Source: Clostridia bacterium (GTDB lineage Bacteria > Bacillota > Clostridia > Oscillospirales > UBA644). From it: DNA of 64,000 nt. The stretch is from assembly GCA_014872655.1 (NCBI GenBank), contig WHHJ01000001.1, positions 1 through 64,000 on the forward strand, in the 5' to 3' direction. This document shows, one piece after another, positions 17,492 through 26,217 of the stretch. The position numbers were made by a program, and so were the translations under genes. How positions within the stretch are numbered: position 1 is the stretch's first letter; every line of letters starts with the position of its first letter. The notes beneath the pieces were generated by a model. It did no database searches, was not told the DNA's origin, and was given only the letters and a program-made list of their open reading frames with translations.

Positions 17492-19124
17492 TAAATTTTG
17501 TAATATGGAAAAGGACGAACAGGGGAATGTACGGGATTTTTCGCTGAAGTTTCCTGACTCGTTTAATTTTGCATATGATGTGGTAGACCAAATCGCCAAA
17601 GAAGAACCTAACAAAATCGCTCTGGTATGGTGTGATCCTACAGGCAGAGAGGAAACGTTTACGTTTGGTCAGTTGTCTTCTCTTTCCGGCAAAGCTGCCG
17701 CTTTTTTGCAGGCTCACGGTGTGCGCAAAGGCGATAAAGTGATGTTGATTTTAAAACGTCATTTTGAATATTGGTATACGTTGCTTGCGTTGCATAAATT
17801 GGGGGCCGTGGCTATTCCGTCGACGCACATGCTTCGACAGAAAGATATTGTATATCGTGTGCAGAATGCACAGATCAGTGCGGTTGTTTGTGCGGAAGAT
17901 GAGTCGATTTTATCCGCCGTCGAGGCGGCTCGGCAAGAATGTGACGAATTACAGCATTTGTTTGTGGTTCGCACGCAGCGTGAGGGATTTTTACGCTTGG
18001 ACACCGGGCTTGAAGAATGCGAAGAATTGCCGCAGCGTGTTCAGACGATGTATACGGATCCGTTTTTGATGTATTTTACTTCAGGAACGACGGATTATCC
18101 CAAAGCTGTTATTCATGATTATACGTACCCTCTGGCACATATTCCCACCGCCAAACTTTGGCAGGCCTGTGAGGACGGAGGACTGCATTTAACCGTTTCC
18201 GATACCGGGTGGGGAAAAGCTTCCTGGGGAAAAATTTACGGTCAGTGGCTGTGCGGCTGCGCCGTTATGGTTTATGATTATGAGCATTTTAATGCTTCGG
18301 AGCTGCTTGCCGTGATTCGGAAGTATGGGGTTACGACTTTCTGTGCCCCGCCGACGGTTTACCGGTTTATGGTGAAAAATGGGTTTACCAAAGAAGATTT
18401 TGCATCCGTCAAACACGTAACAACCGCAGGGGAAGCATTAAACCCGGATATTATCCGCAAGTTTGAACAGATTACCGGATTGTTGATCCATGAAGGATAC
18501 GGCCAAACCGAAACCACGCTGCTTCTGGCAAACTTAGCGGGCGTGCCGGTACGGATCGGTGCGATCGGAAAGCCGAGCCCGCAGTATGATATTCGTCTGG
18601 TCGATGAAGACGGACATGAAGTGGGAACGGATTGCGACGGCGAGATTGTGATTGTTCCCAAACCCAATCAACACGGCATTTGCAGCGGGTATCTGAATGC
18701 AGAGCAAAATGCGCTGCGTGCCTGGAAAAATGGTGTGTTCCATACGGGAGATGTCGGCCGGCGAGATGCGGACGGCTATTTCTGGTATATCGGACGTAAA
18801 GACGATATTATCAAATCCAGCGGATATCGGATCGGTCCGTTTGAGATTGAGGACGTGTTGATAGCGCATGATGCTGTTCTCGAATGCGCTGTGACCGGTG
18901 TTCCGGATGAGGAGCGCGGTTGCGTGGTAAAGGCGACGATTGTGCTTCGGACCGGATATACGCCCAGTGAAGCGTTGAAAAAGGAATTGCAGAATTTTGT
19001 GAAAGAAAAGACCGCGCCGTATAAATATCCGCGCGTGGTGGAGTTTGTGGACGAATTACCGAAGACGATCAGCGGAAAAATTCGCCGCGCACAGATTCGG
19101 AAGGAATCGGCTGAAAATAAATAA
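17475..19124 (+). CDS. AMP-forming acyl-CoA synthetase (ACSM/acetyl-CoA synthetase-like)
   Basis: A 549-residue adenylate-forming enzyme that activates a carboxylic acid with ATP and couples it to CoA. Motifs are TSGTTDYPKA (P-loop A3), GYGQTE (A5), HTGDVGRRDADGYFWYIGR (A7-A8) and KTISGKIRR with the C-terminal lysine (A10). The N-terminus resembles medium-chain acyl-CoA synthetases. The start lies inside accA, so it is the last gene of the fatty-acid operon. It could salvage fatty acids or supply branched or short acyl-CoA primers to FabH; both are inference, and the substrate is unknown. Confidence 0.85.
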   Translation: MEPLYNKFCNMEKDEQGNVRDFSLKFPDSFNFAYDVVDQIAKEEPNKIALVWCDPTGREETFTFGQLSSLSGKAAAFLQAHGVRKGDKVMLILKRHFEYWYTLLALHKLGAVAIPSTHMLRQKDIVYRVQNAQISAVVCAEDESILSAVEAARQECDELQHLFVVRTQREGFLRLDTGLEECEELPQRVQTMYTDPFLMYFTSGTTDYPKAVIHDYTYPLAHIPTAKLWQACEDGGLHLTVSDTGWGKASWGKIYGQWLCGCAVMVYDYEHFNASELLAVIRKYGVTTFCAPPTVYRFMVKNGFTKEDFASVKHVTTAGEALNPDIIRKFEQITGLLIHEGYGQTETTLLLANLAGVPVRIGAIGKPSPQYDIRLVDEDGHEVGTDCDGEIVIVPKPNQHGICSGYLNAEQNALRAWKNGVFHTGDVGRRDADGYFWYIGRKDDIIKSSGYRIGPFEIEDVLIAHDAVLECAVTGVPDEERGCVVKATIVLRTGYTPSEALKKELQNFVKEKTAPYKYPRVVEFVDELPKTISGKIRRAQIRKESAENK

Positions 19125-19154
19125 AAAGATCACGGTATAGACAGTGATGATTGT

Positions 19155-19190
19155 AAAAGCAGACGGGAATGAAATTTCCGTCTGCTTTTT
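19155..19190 (+). terminator. Terminator of the fatty-acid operon
   Basis: A 12-bp stem (AAAAGCAGACGG/CCGTCTGCTTTT) followed by T residues, 31 bp after the last stop codon. Confidence 0.9.
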
Positions 19191-19373
19191 GTTGGATATG
19201 CTTTAGAATGGAAAGCCGGGGTTCAAGAATTGTTTGCTTGATCCGATGGATTTTAAATAAATATTTTATGGCGTTTTATGATCTTAACGGAGATGGATTG
19301 ATTTTGCATCGAGGCTTTGTCTTTGACTGTATGATGGTATTGAAGACAAAGAGGTCGCGGGACTTTATGATGT

Positions 19374-19403
19374 ACAACGGCGCAGCAATCGCTGCGCCGT
19401 TGT
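19374..19403. other. Strong hairpin between the converging fab and hyd operons
   Basis: A 13-bp GC-rich perfect stem (19374-19386 with 19391-19403) with loop AATC lies 31 bp downstream of hydA on its strand. There is no T run on either side, so it may protect the hyd mRNA 3' end or be a weak terminator. The rest of 19191-19433 shows no convincing gene. Confidence 0.55.
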
Positions 19404-19433
19404 GTTGAATTTATGTTTTTATATTGCTGTGGG

Positions 19434-21170
19434 TTAAAATTTATTTCGCTTGACGTAAGTGGTATGCAGAATTTTATGAGCGCGTGGTTTGCCCGGAGCG
19501 TCAAAAAATTCGTCGTACAGCATTTTGATAACGGGACTTTCGTGCGATTTGCGGATCGGCATTTTTTTGTCATAGTCGTACAGTGCTTTGGCGCGCAGGG
19601 TTTTGATGTCAACGTAGTTGCGCACACTGTCGCTTTGACACGGCTGTCCGCCACCGTTAATACATCCGCCGGGGCAGGACATGATTTCAATAAAGTGATA
19701 TTGCTTTTCTCCGCTTTTTACGGATTCCAAAACTTTGCGTGCATTCGCAAGGCCGGAAGCCACCGCTACATTGATTTTCATGCCGGCTACAGTATATGTA
19801 GCCTCTTTTACGCCATCTGTACCGCGGACTTCTTTGAAATCTGTTTTCTCAAAATCACCGTCTAACAGATGCCCAGCTGTTCGCAGAGCCGCTTCCATTA
19901 CGCCCCCTGTGGCGCCAAAAATCGCACCGGCTCCGCTGGCGGTTTCAAACGGATTGTCAAAAGCTTCGTCCGGCAAATCTACAAATTTGATTCCCGCACC
20001 TTTAATCATTTTTCCCAGTTCTCGCGTGGTTAATGCCGCATCAACGTCCTGAAGTCCAAATAATTTTTGTTCTTCCCGTTGCGCTTCAAACTTTTTGGCC
20101 GTGCAGGGAATGACGCTGACGACAAACAAGTCTTCCGGGTTTAAATTGTATTTTTGGCAATAGTAGGTTTTTAATACCGCGCCAAACATTTGTTGCGGAG
20201 ATCTGCAGGTAGACAAATTGGGAATAAATTCCGGATAATAATGCTCGCAGAACTTTACCCAGCCAGGACTGCAAGAAGTAATAAGCGGCAGAACGCCTTT
20301 ATTTTTGACGCGCTGGATAAATTCCGTTGCCTCTTCCATAATGGTCAGATCTGCGGCAATGTCCATGTTAAAGACTTTGTCGGCTCCCAGTCTGCGGATC
20401 GCATTGACCATTTTACCTTCTACGTTGGTTCCGATAGGCAGATTAAAGCATTCGCCCAGTGTGGCTTTAATAGACGGGGCTGTGAAAAAGATGACTTGTT
20501 TGGATGGGTCTGCAATCGCGTCCCATACCTCGTCGATATTACTTTTTTCATTTAAGGCACCGACCGGGCAGGCTACGACGCATTGTCCGCAGCCGACACA
20601 CGGCGCATCGTTGAGACTGCGCTCAAAGGCCGGACTGACGTGGCTTTTATAACCGCGTTGTACGATACCGATGACTGAGATGGCCTGAACGTTTTGACAG
20701 GCTGCCGTACATCTGCGGCAAAGAATACATTTATTGTTGTCGCGAACAATGTACGGGGATTGATCATCGATTTCATATTCGATTTCTTCTTCCGCAAAGC
20801 GGTCCTCGTCTACGCCGTAGTCGAAGGCCAGTTTTTGCAGTTCGCAGTTGTTTCCGCGCACGCAGGAAAGACACTTTTTCTGGTGACTGGACAAAATCAG
20901 TTCAATGGTTGTTTTTCTGGATGTACGGATTGCCGGGGTATTCGTAAAAACTTCCATTCCTTCTGCTACGGGGTAAACGCATGAAGCGACCAGTCCCGGT
21001 TTTCCTTTTACTTCAACAACGCATACCCGGCAGGCGCCGATGACGTTGATATCTTTTAAATAACAGAGTGACGGAATTTCGATATTGACCTGTTTGGCGG
21101 CCTGTAATATCGTATAATCATCCGGCACGGTGACGGGAATCCCGTCAATTTTTAGATTTACCATTCCCAT
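19434..21170 (-). CDS. hydA: NAD-linked [FeFe]-hydrogenase catalytic subunit
   Basis: A 578-residue catalytic subunit that makes or consumes H2. In order: a [2Fe-2S] domain (Cys36, Cys47, Cys50, Cys64), a His-ligated cluster (His96, Cys100, Cys103, Cys109), two [4Fe-4S] clusters (CILCRRCTAAC and CVGCGQCVVAC), the H-cluster domain from about 225, and a small-subunit-like C-terminus. H-cluster motifs are L1 TSCSPGW (298-304), L2 IPCTAKKFE (354-362) and L3 EIMSCPGGCINGGGQP (495-510). L1 has Ser in the second Cys position of textbook TSCCPGW, and L2 has Ile instead of Met. With HydB and HydC it likely forms a cytoplasmic trimer that may bifurcate electrons between NADH and ferredoxin. Confidence 0.93.
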   Translation of the reverse strand: MGMVNLKIDGIPVTVPDDYTILQAAKQVNIEIPSLCYLKDINVIGACRVCVVEVKGKPGLVASCVYPVAEGMEVFTNTPAIRTSRKTTIELILSSHQKKCLSCVRGNNCELQKLAFDYGVDEDRFAEEEIEYEIDDQSPYIVRDNNKCILCRRCTAACQNVQAISVIGIVQRGYKSHVSPAFERSLNDAPCVGCGQCVVACPVGALNEKSNIDEVWDAIADPSKQVIFFTAPSIKATLGECFNLPIGTNVEGKMVNAIRRLGADKVFNMDIAADLTIMEEATEFIQRVKNKGVLPLITSCSPGWVKFCEHYYPEFIPNLSTCRSPQQMFGAVLKTYYCQKYNLNPEDLFVVSVIPCTAKKFEAQREEQKLFGLQDVDAALTTRELGKMIKGAGIKFVDLPDEAFDNPFETASGAGAIFGATGGVMEAALRTAGHLLDGDFEKTDFKEVRGTDGVKEATYTVAGMKINVAVASGLANARKVLESVKSGEKQYHFIEIMSCPGGCINGGGQPCQSDSVRNYVDIKTLRAKALYDYDKKMPIRKSHESPVIKMLYDEFFDAPGKPRAHKILHTTYVKRNKF

Positions 21171-21249
21171 GATATCACTATAGATCCTTTCTGTTTCGGA
21201 TTTGCAGAAATTCGGAATTGCAATCGGCAGAAATTGCCGCTTTGCTGAG

Positions 21250-23145
21250 TTACTTTTTCACTATCGCGCCGAATTTACAGTTTTTCATACACAGTCCGCA
21301 TTTAATACATTTGGTCGTGTCGATCTTGTGCGGCTGCTTGACGGTTCCGGAGATTGCATCTGTCGGACAGTTCTTGGCACAGAGTGTACAGCCCTTACAC
21401 TTATCCGGCAAAATTTCATAATGTAATAAATTCTTACATACGCCTGCCGGACATCTCTTATCCACAACGTGTGCGATATATTCATCGCGGAAGTATTTGA
21501 GCGTGGATAACACCGGGTTCGGTGCGGACTGCCCCAGCGCGCACAAAGAGGTGGTTTTCATATGATGGCACAATTCTTCAATTTTATTGAGGTCTTCATA
21601 TTCGCCGTTACCGGAAGTGATCTTTTCTAACAACTGGTACAGGCGTCGGGTTCCGATACGGCAAGGGGTACATTTCCCGCAGGATTCTTCGACTGTAAAC
21701 TCTAAAAAGAATTTGGCAATGTCGACCATACACGTGTCCTCATCCATAATGATTAATCCGCCGCTGCCCATCATACTGCCGCATTGAATGAGATTTTCAT
21801 AGTCGATCGGAATGTCAAAATGACAAGGTGGAATACATCCCCCGGAGGGGCCTCCGGTTTGTGCCGCTTTAAATTTTTTGCCGTTGGGAATGCCTCCGCC
21901 GATTTCTTCTACAATTTCACGCAGCGTGGTCCCCATCGGAATTTCAACCAATCCGACGTTGGTGATTTTTCCGCCCAGGGCAAAGACTTTGGTTCCCTTC
22001 GATTTTTCTGTGCCCATACTGGCAAACCATTCCGGCCCGTTCAGAATAATTTGAGCGACGTTTGCATACGTTTCGACATTGTTTAAAATCGTCGGCTTGC
22101 CGAACAATCCTTTGACGGCCGGGAACGGCGGACGGGGCCGCGGTTCGCCGCGATGACCTTCGATCGAGGTGATCAGTGCGGTTTCTTCGCCGCATACAAA
22201 GGCGCCGGCGCCTAATCGGATTTCAATATCAAAAGAAAAATCGGTTTCGAAAATATTTTTGCCTAACAGGCCGTATTTTCTTGCCTGATCAATTGCTATC
22301 TGAAGCCGATGTACGGCTACGGGGTATTCGGCTCTGACGTAAATATATCCTTGGTTTGCTCCAATGGTAAATCCGGCAATCGCCATCGCCTCGATGACGC
22401 TGTGCGGGTCGCCTTCCAAAACGCTTCGGTCCATGAAGGCACCCGGATCGCCTTCGTCGGCGTTACAGCAAACATATTTTTGTTCGTTAACCGATTTCTT
22501 GGCAAATTCCCATTTGGTCCCGGTCGGGAATCCGCCGCCGCCTCTGCCGCGAAGTCCGGATTTTTTGATGATGTCAATGACATCATCCGCCGTCATCGAA
22601 GTTAGGACCTTAGCCAGGGCTTCATAGCCGCCGGTGGCAATGTATTCCTCAATGTTTTCGGGGTCAATGACTCCGCAGTTACGTAACGCAACCCGGTGTT
22701 GTTTGCGATAAAAGTTTGTTTCGTTCAGCGACTTGACGGTACCGTCTGGTAGAACCGTTTCTTTATACAGCAGGGAAGTGACGACTTTCCCTCCAATAAT
22801 ATGTTCGGTAACAATTTGCTCCACGTTTTCGGGTTTGACAGCGCTGTAAAAACTGCCCTCCGGATATACAATCATAATCGGTCCCAAAGAGCACAGTCCA
22901 AAACAACCGGTTGTTACCACCAGTGCGTCTTTTTCAGCATTATGTTTTTTGAGGCTGCTGCGCAGCTGTGCAACCACTTTTTTACAGCCCGAAGAGGTAC
23001 ACCCGGTTCCTCCGCAGACTAAAATCTGCTTTTTATAGCCGGAAGCGGCCAATAACTGCTGATCGGTAGGATCTGCCCGTCCGCGCATTTGTACAATTTT
23101 ATTTTGTTGTTCTTTGATTTGGTTCAATTGTTTGACGGTAATCAT
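21250..23145 (-). CDS. hydB: NuoF-like NADH-binding subunit of the hydrogenase
   Basis: A 631-residue flavoprotein. It has an N-terminal thioredoxin-like [2Fe-2S] domain (CGGTGCTSSGC), an FMN/NADH-binding core (GRGGGGFPTGTKW), the NuoF cluster motif CGKCTPCRIG, and a C-terminal pair of [4Fe-4S] sites (CKGCTLCAKNCP and CIKCGLCMKNC). This is the layout of HydB from electron-bifurcating hydrogenases. It would pass electrons between NADH and HydA. It overlaps hydC by 4 bp (ATGA) and lies 79 bp before hydA. Confidence 0.93.
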   Translation of the reverse strand: MITVKQLNQIKEQQNKIVQMRGRADPTDQQLLAASGYKKQILVCGGTGCTSSGCKKVVAQLRSSLKKHNAEKDALVVTTGCFGLCSLGPIMIVYPEGSFYSAVKPENVEQIVTEHIIGGKVVTSLLYKETVLPDGTVKSLNETNFYRKQHRVALRNCGVIDPENIEEYIATGGYEALAKVLTSMTADDVIDIIKKSGLRGRGGGGFPTGTKWEFAKKSVNEQKYVCCNADEGDPGAFMDRSVLEGDPHSVIEAMAIAGFTIGANQGYIYVRAEYPVAVHRLQIAIDQARKYGLLGKNIFETDFSFDIEIRLGAGAFVCGEETALITSIEGHRGEPRPRPPFPAVKGLFGKPTILNNVETYANVAQIILNGPEWFASMGTEKSKGTKVFALGGKITNVGLVEIPMGTTLREIVEEIGGGIPNGKKFKAAQTGGPSGGCIPPCHFDIPIDYENLIQCGSMMGSGGLIIMDEDTCMVDIAKFFLEFTVEESCGKCTPCRIGTRRLYQLLEKITSGNGEYEDLNKIEELCHHMKTTSLCALGQSAPNPVLSTLKYFRDEYIAHVVDKRCPAGVCKNLLHYEILPDKCKGCTLCAKNCPTDAISGTVKQPHKIDTTKCIKCGLCMKNCKFGAIVKK

Positions 23146-23675
23146 TCTGCCGCATCCTCCCCGGTTTTATTCGGCCCTTTTTTGATTTCATATTTGTCGA
23201 TGATCGCGTCGACTTCTTCCGGTTTGACTTTGCCGTAGACATCGTCGTTGATCATAATGACGGGGGCCAGACCGCATGCACCGATACAGCGGGTACTGTC
23301 TAAAGAAAATAATCCGTCTTGCGTACATTCTCCGGATTTGATCCCCAGCCGTTTTTCAATGGCTGCCAGAATTTTGTCGGCACCCTTGACGTAACAAGCT
23401 GTTCCCAGACAAACGCTGATTCGATTTTCTCCCTTAGGCGTGATGGAAAATTGCGAATAAAAAGTGACAACGCCGTATACTTCGGATAAGGAAATGTTTA
23501 AACCGTCTGCAATCATGGTTTGAACTTCAATCGGCAGATATCCGTAAATATCCTGCGCACCTTGCAAAACGGGAATCAGTCCGCCTTGTACGGTTTGATA
23601 TTGGGCGATCAGTTCTTTGAGCTTTTTCTCTTGTTGTTTGGTGCCTTTGAAAGGCAAAACACAGGTGCTTTTCAT
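23142..23675 (-). CDS. hydC: NuoE-like [2Fe-2S] subunit of the hydrogenase
   Basis: A 177-residue thioredoxin-like ferredoxin subunit with the four NuoE cysteines: CLGTACYVKG and, about 40 residues later, CIGACGLAP. It links to HydB in the HydABC trimer. ATG 23675 has AAGGA 10 bp upstream. The frame is open 20 codons further, but that part (MLKQIKSQYLF) has no good ribosome site and looks like leader sequence. First gene of hydCBA. Confidence 0.92.
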   Translation of the reverse strand: MKSTCVLPFKGTKQQEKKLKELIAQYQTVQGGLIPVLQGAQDIYGYLPIEVQTMIADGLNISLSEVYGVVTFYSQFSITPKGENRISVCLGTACYVKGADKILAAIEKRLGIKSGECTQDGLFSLDSTRCIGACGLAPVIMINDDVYGKVKPEEVDAIIDKYEIKKGPNKTGEDAAE

Positions 23676-23868
23676 AGGTTTGAGATCCTTTCGGAAAATT
23701 TTAAAAAGATATTGGCTTTTAATTTGTTTGAGCACTTTTGACCGTGTGATGCGGTGTTTTAAATCATTTTTTATCCCTGTGCCAGGGAATGTAATGTTTT
23801 GTAAAAAGTGTTTCGCATTTTAAAAATGAGAAAAGCCTTCTCTTCTTAATAATATATATATTAAAATC

Positions 23869-23897
23869 ATAATACGCTTTTTTACGAAAAAAGTCAA
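23869..23897 (-). promoter_or_regulatory. Promoter of hydCBA with a palindromic spacer
   Basis: On the minus strand TTGACT (23897-23892), 17 bp, TATTAT (23874-23869). The spacer contains the perfect palindrome CTTTTTT-ACG-AAAAAAG (read on the plus strand), a possible operator. The leader to hydC is about 190 bases and contains small hairpins near 23827-23841 and 23770-23790. I see no gene in it. Confidence 0.7.
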
Positions 23898-23929
23898 TAA
23901 GTTTAACAGGTTTTCTTTGTGTTGAAAAT

Positions 23930-23968
23930 AAAAATTGTGCGCTTTACATAACCAAGCGCACAATTTTT
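23930..23968 (-). terminator. Terminator of the esterase-capA operon
   Basis: A 15-bp perfect stem (23930-23944 with 23954-23968) followed on the minus strand by TTTTTATTTT, 32 bp after the capA-like stop codon. Confidence 0.9.
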
Positions 23969-24000
23969 AGAGTATATTACCAATGCTGTTTTATAAAATT

Positions 24001-25242
24001 TTATGAGGCAAGTTCGCTGTTTTCTATTTTTGCATAATCGCCCATAATGGTTTGAAAATGGTCTGCAATATAATCCAGTGACCATCCTTTTGCCTGCAAC
24101 ATATGTTGTGAGGCGAGCGTTGAGGTGTAGTCCGAAAAACGGTATATACGAATGTTTTTAAATCCGCTTTCTACCTGTGTGATTAAGGGTTCTGCGCATA
24201 GGTTTTCCACTCGGATGGTTCCGTTTTCATCGCGGACGACATCAAAACTCAAACCGGCACCGATCAATCGCTTGCCGGAGTCCTGTGCGGAGATAAAATT
24301 ACCTAAAGAATAGGCAACGTAAACCGTTCTTCCTTCTGCGGAGGTAACGGTATCAATAGGCTGGATGACGTGCGGGTGATGACCAATGATTAAATCTGCT
24401 CCCCAGTCTGCCAGTTTTTGTGCGTAAGCGGTTTGGTCCTGATTGAAATTGTCGGCATATTCATTGCCCCAGTGAACCATGGCAATGACAAAGTCGGATT
24501 GCTCTTTGGCCTGTGTAATCTGTGCTTTTATGGATTGTTCATCTTCAATCAGGTTGACCAGCAGCTCGTCTGTTTTGGGGACGGGAATTCCGTTAGTGCC
24601 GTATGTAACGCCCACAAAGGCAAAATCCATACCGTTCCGGCTGACGGTTCGTACTTTACTGCGGTCTTCTTCGCCCAAAAAAGCACCTGAGGCGACCAGC
24701 GAAGAATTTTGAATATGTTGTAGAGAATTGATCAGACCGGCTTTCCCTTGGTCCAGCATGTGATTGGTTGCAACATTGGCCACATCAAACCCCAGATCAA
24801 TGATGGTTTGCAGCATTTCGATCGGGGTAGAAAAGGTCGGGTAATGCTCCGGAGGGGCATAATCGTTGATGACCGTCTCCTGGTTGATAATGGCAATATC
24901 CGCTGCTTGAATGGAATCTTTGACATATTGATAATTTTTCGTAAAGTCATAGGTTCCGTCTGAGGTTTGTGCCGGCGCAAAAATCGCCTTATGAATCAGA
25001 TTGTCTCCGACTGCATAAAAAGAGGTTCGAACCGCTTGTTGTGCAGGCTGTTCCTGAGTTTGCTGTGGTTGCTCAGGTGTTTGCGTTTGTTCTTGCTGCG
25101 TTTGGTCTTGCGGTTGTTCAGACGGGGGCGAGACAAACTTCATACTAATGCCGACCGTTAAAAACAGAACTAAAAGAACCGCGGTAATAAGATTAACGAG
25201 CCGGATTTGTTTTTTAGAGGGTTTTCTTTTTGGATGTTGCAT
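24001..25242 (-). CDS. CapA family protein, membrane-anchored
   Basis: A 413-residue protein of the poly-gamma-glutamate CapA/metallophosphatase family. One membrane helix lies at about 16-34, then a Gln/Pro/Thr-rich linker to about 70, then the CapA domain with GDNLIH, NQETVIND, TNHMLDQG, MVHWGNEY and GHHPHVIQP. Conserved Asp, Asn and His residues of the binuclear metal site are present. It probably acts outside the membrane on a capsule or wall polymer. No capBC genes are nearby, so poly-glutamate synthesis is not supported. It is co-transcribed with the esterase gene 19 bp upstream. Confidence 0.85.
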   Translation of the reverse strand: MQHPKRKPSKKQIRLVNLITAVLLVLFLTVGISMKFVSPPSEQPQDQTQQEQTQTPEQPQQTQEQPAQQAVRTSFYAVGDNLIHKAIFAPAQTSDGTYDFTKNYQYVKDSIQAADIAIINQETVINDYAPPEHYPTFSTPIEMLQTIIDLGFDVANVATNHMLDQGKAGLINSLQHIQNSSLVASGAFLGEEDRSKVRTVSRNGMDFAFVGVTYGTNGIPVPKTDELLVNLIEDEQSIKAQITQAKEQSDFVIAMVHWGNEYADNFNQDQTAYAQKLADWGADLIIGHHPHVIQPIDTVTSAEGRTVYVAYSLGNFISAQDSGKRLIGAGLSFDVVRDENGTIRVENLCAEPLITQVESGFKNIRIYRFSDYTSTLASQHMLQAKGWSLDYIADHFQTIMGDYAKIENSELAS

Positions 25243-25261
25243 GAGATACTCCTTTTTCTTT

Positions 25262-26089
25262 TCAATCTATTGTGGATGAAGTTAAATGAGTGATTAAAAA
25301 GGAAGACATTTGATGCATTAAATCTTGAGTTTTGGGCCGGATCGGCTGTCCGTCGCGGCTGTGAAAAATGTGTCCGCCGTGTTCTACTTCAAGATATTGA
25401 GCAAAAAATCCTTCTTTTTGCGCTTGCACATACAGTTGCCGGGACTGCTCGGTGGGGACGCATTCATCTAACTGCCCGTGTACGATCATTAACGCCGGTT
25501 TTTGCGGTGCTGCGTGCAGCAGGCAAATAGGATTATAGTTTGGGCTGTCCGGAGATTCTCCGATAAGATCCCGAATGTATCCTTGTGTTTCTTGAGGCAT
25601 GTCCGATTGCGGAAAGCGCGGATCATTGCCTTTTAGATATGTAGGACCGCACATGTCCAATATGGCTTTGATGGGGGATGGCGTTCTATTTGGATCTTGA
25701 TATAAGGCACACATCAGTGCCATGTAGCCGCCGGCAGAAATACCCCAGACTGCTTTTCTTTGAGAATCAATCTCCGGAATGCTGCGGTCTATAAATTGAA
25801 GCGCATCCAGCGTGTCCTCAACGCTTTGCGGAAATCCTCCACCGTTTTTGTGAACCAGGCGGTACTCAACGGATGCCACAATAATACCTTGTTCGATCAG
25901 CGCGTCGATAATGAGCGGAAAGCCCCAGACGTCTTTGCGGGCGCCGATAAACCAACCTCCTCCGTGGATGAAGACGGCGCATGGGCAAGGTTTACTGATT
26001 TGTTTGGGAAAGATCAGATCCAAATGCAAATCAGTCCCGTTTATGGTTTTGTATACGATATTTTCTTTTTTTGGATAAAGATCGGTCAT
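25262..26089 (-). CDS. Alpha/beta hydrolase, acetyl-esterase type
   Basis: A 275-residue hydrolase of the BD-FAE/hormone-sensitive-lipase type. The oxyanion motif HGGGWFIG is near residues 42-49, the nucleophile Ser118 lies in GISAGGYM, with Asp208 (GQLDE) and a His in EHGGHIFH near 240. There is no signal peptide, so it is cytoplasmic. It may remove acyl groups from sugars or small esters, which is inference from the family. First gene of a two-gene operon with the CapA-like gene. Confidence 0.88.
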   Translation of the reverse strand: MTDLYPKKENIVYKTINGTDLHLDLIFPKQISKPCPCAVFIHGGGWFIGARKDVWGFPLIIDALIEQGIIVASVEYRLVHKNGGGFPQSVEDTLDALQFIDRSIPEIDSQRKAVWGISAGGYMALMCALYQDPNRTPSPIKAILDMCGPTYLKGNDPRFPQSDMPQETQGYIRDLIGESPDSPNYNPICLLHAAPQKPALMIVHGQLDECVPTEQSRQLYVQAQKEGFFAQYLEVEHGGHIFHSRDGQPIRPKTQDLMHQMSSFLITHLTSSTID

Positions 26090-26140
26090 CTTTTCCTCCT
26101 ATTTTATCGATCGTATTTTTCATACGGATTTCTTGGCACA

Positions 26141-26169
26141 ATTATAATACAAAACAACAAAAAAAGCAA
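26141..26169 (-). promoter_or_regulatory. Sigma-A promoter of the esterase-capA operon
   Basis: On the minus strand TTGCTT (26169-26164), a 17-bp spacer and TATAAT (26146-26141), about 50 bp before the esterase start codon. Confidence 0.7.
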
Positions 26170-26217
26170 GCATACTTGTTTTTTTTCTGCATATATTTTG
26201 ATACGGCGGTGATCGAT

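Noticed and set aside
19169..19408. Small plus-strand open frame downstream of the fatty-acid operon
   Set aside because: It starts inside the terminator, has no ribosome site and ends in a hairpin.
23869..23900. Rex-type redox operator in the hydCBA promoter
   Set aside because: The palindrome CTTTTTT-ACG-AAAAAAG does not match the Rex site as I know it, so no regulator is named.
24001..25242. Poly-gamma-glutamate capsule synthesis locus
   Set aside because: Only the CapA-like protein is present; capB, capC and other capsule genes are missing nearby.
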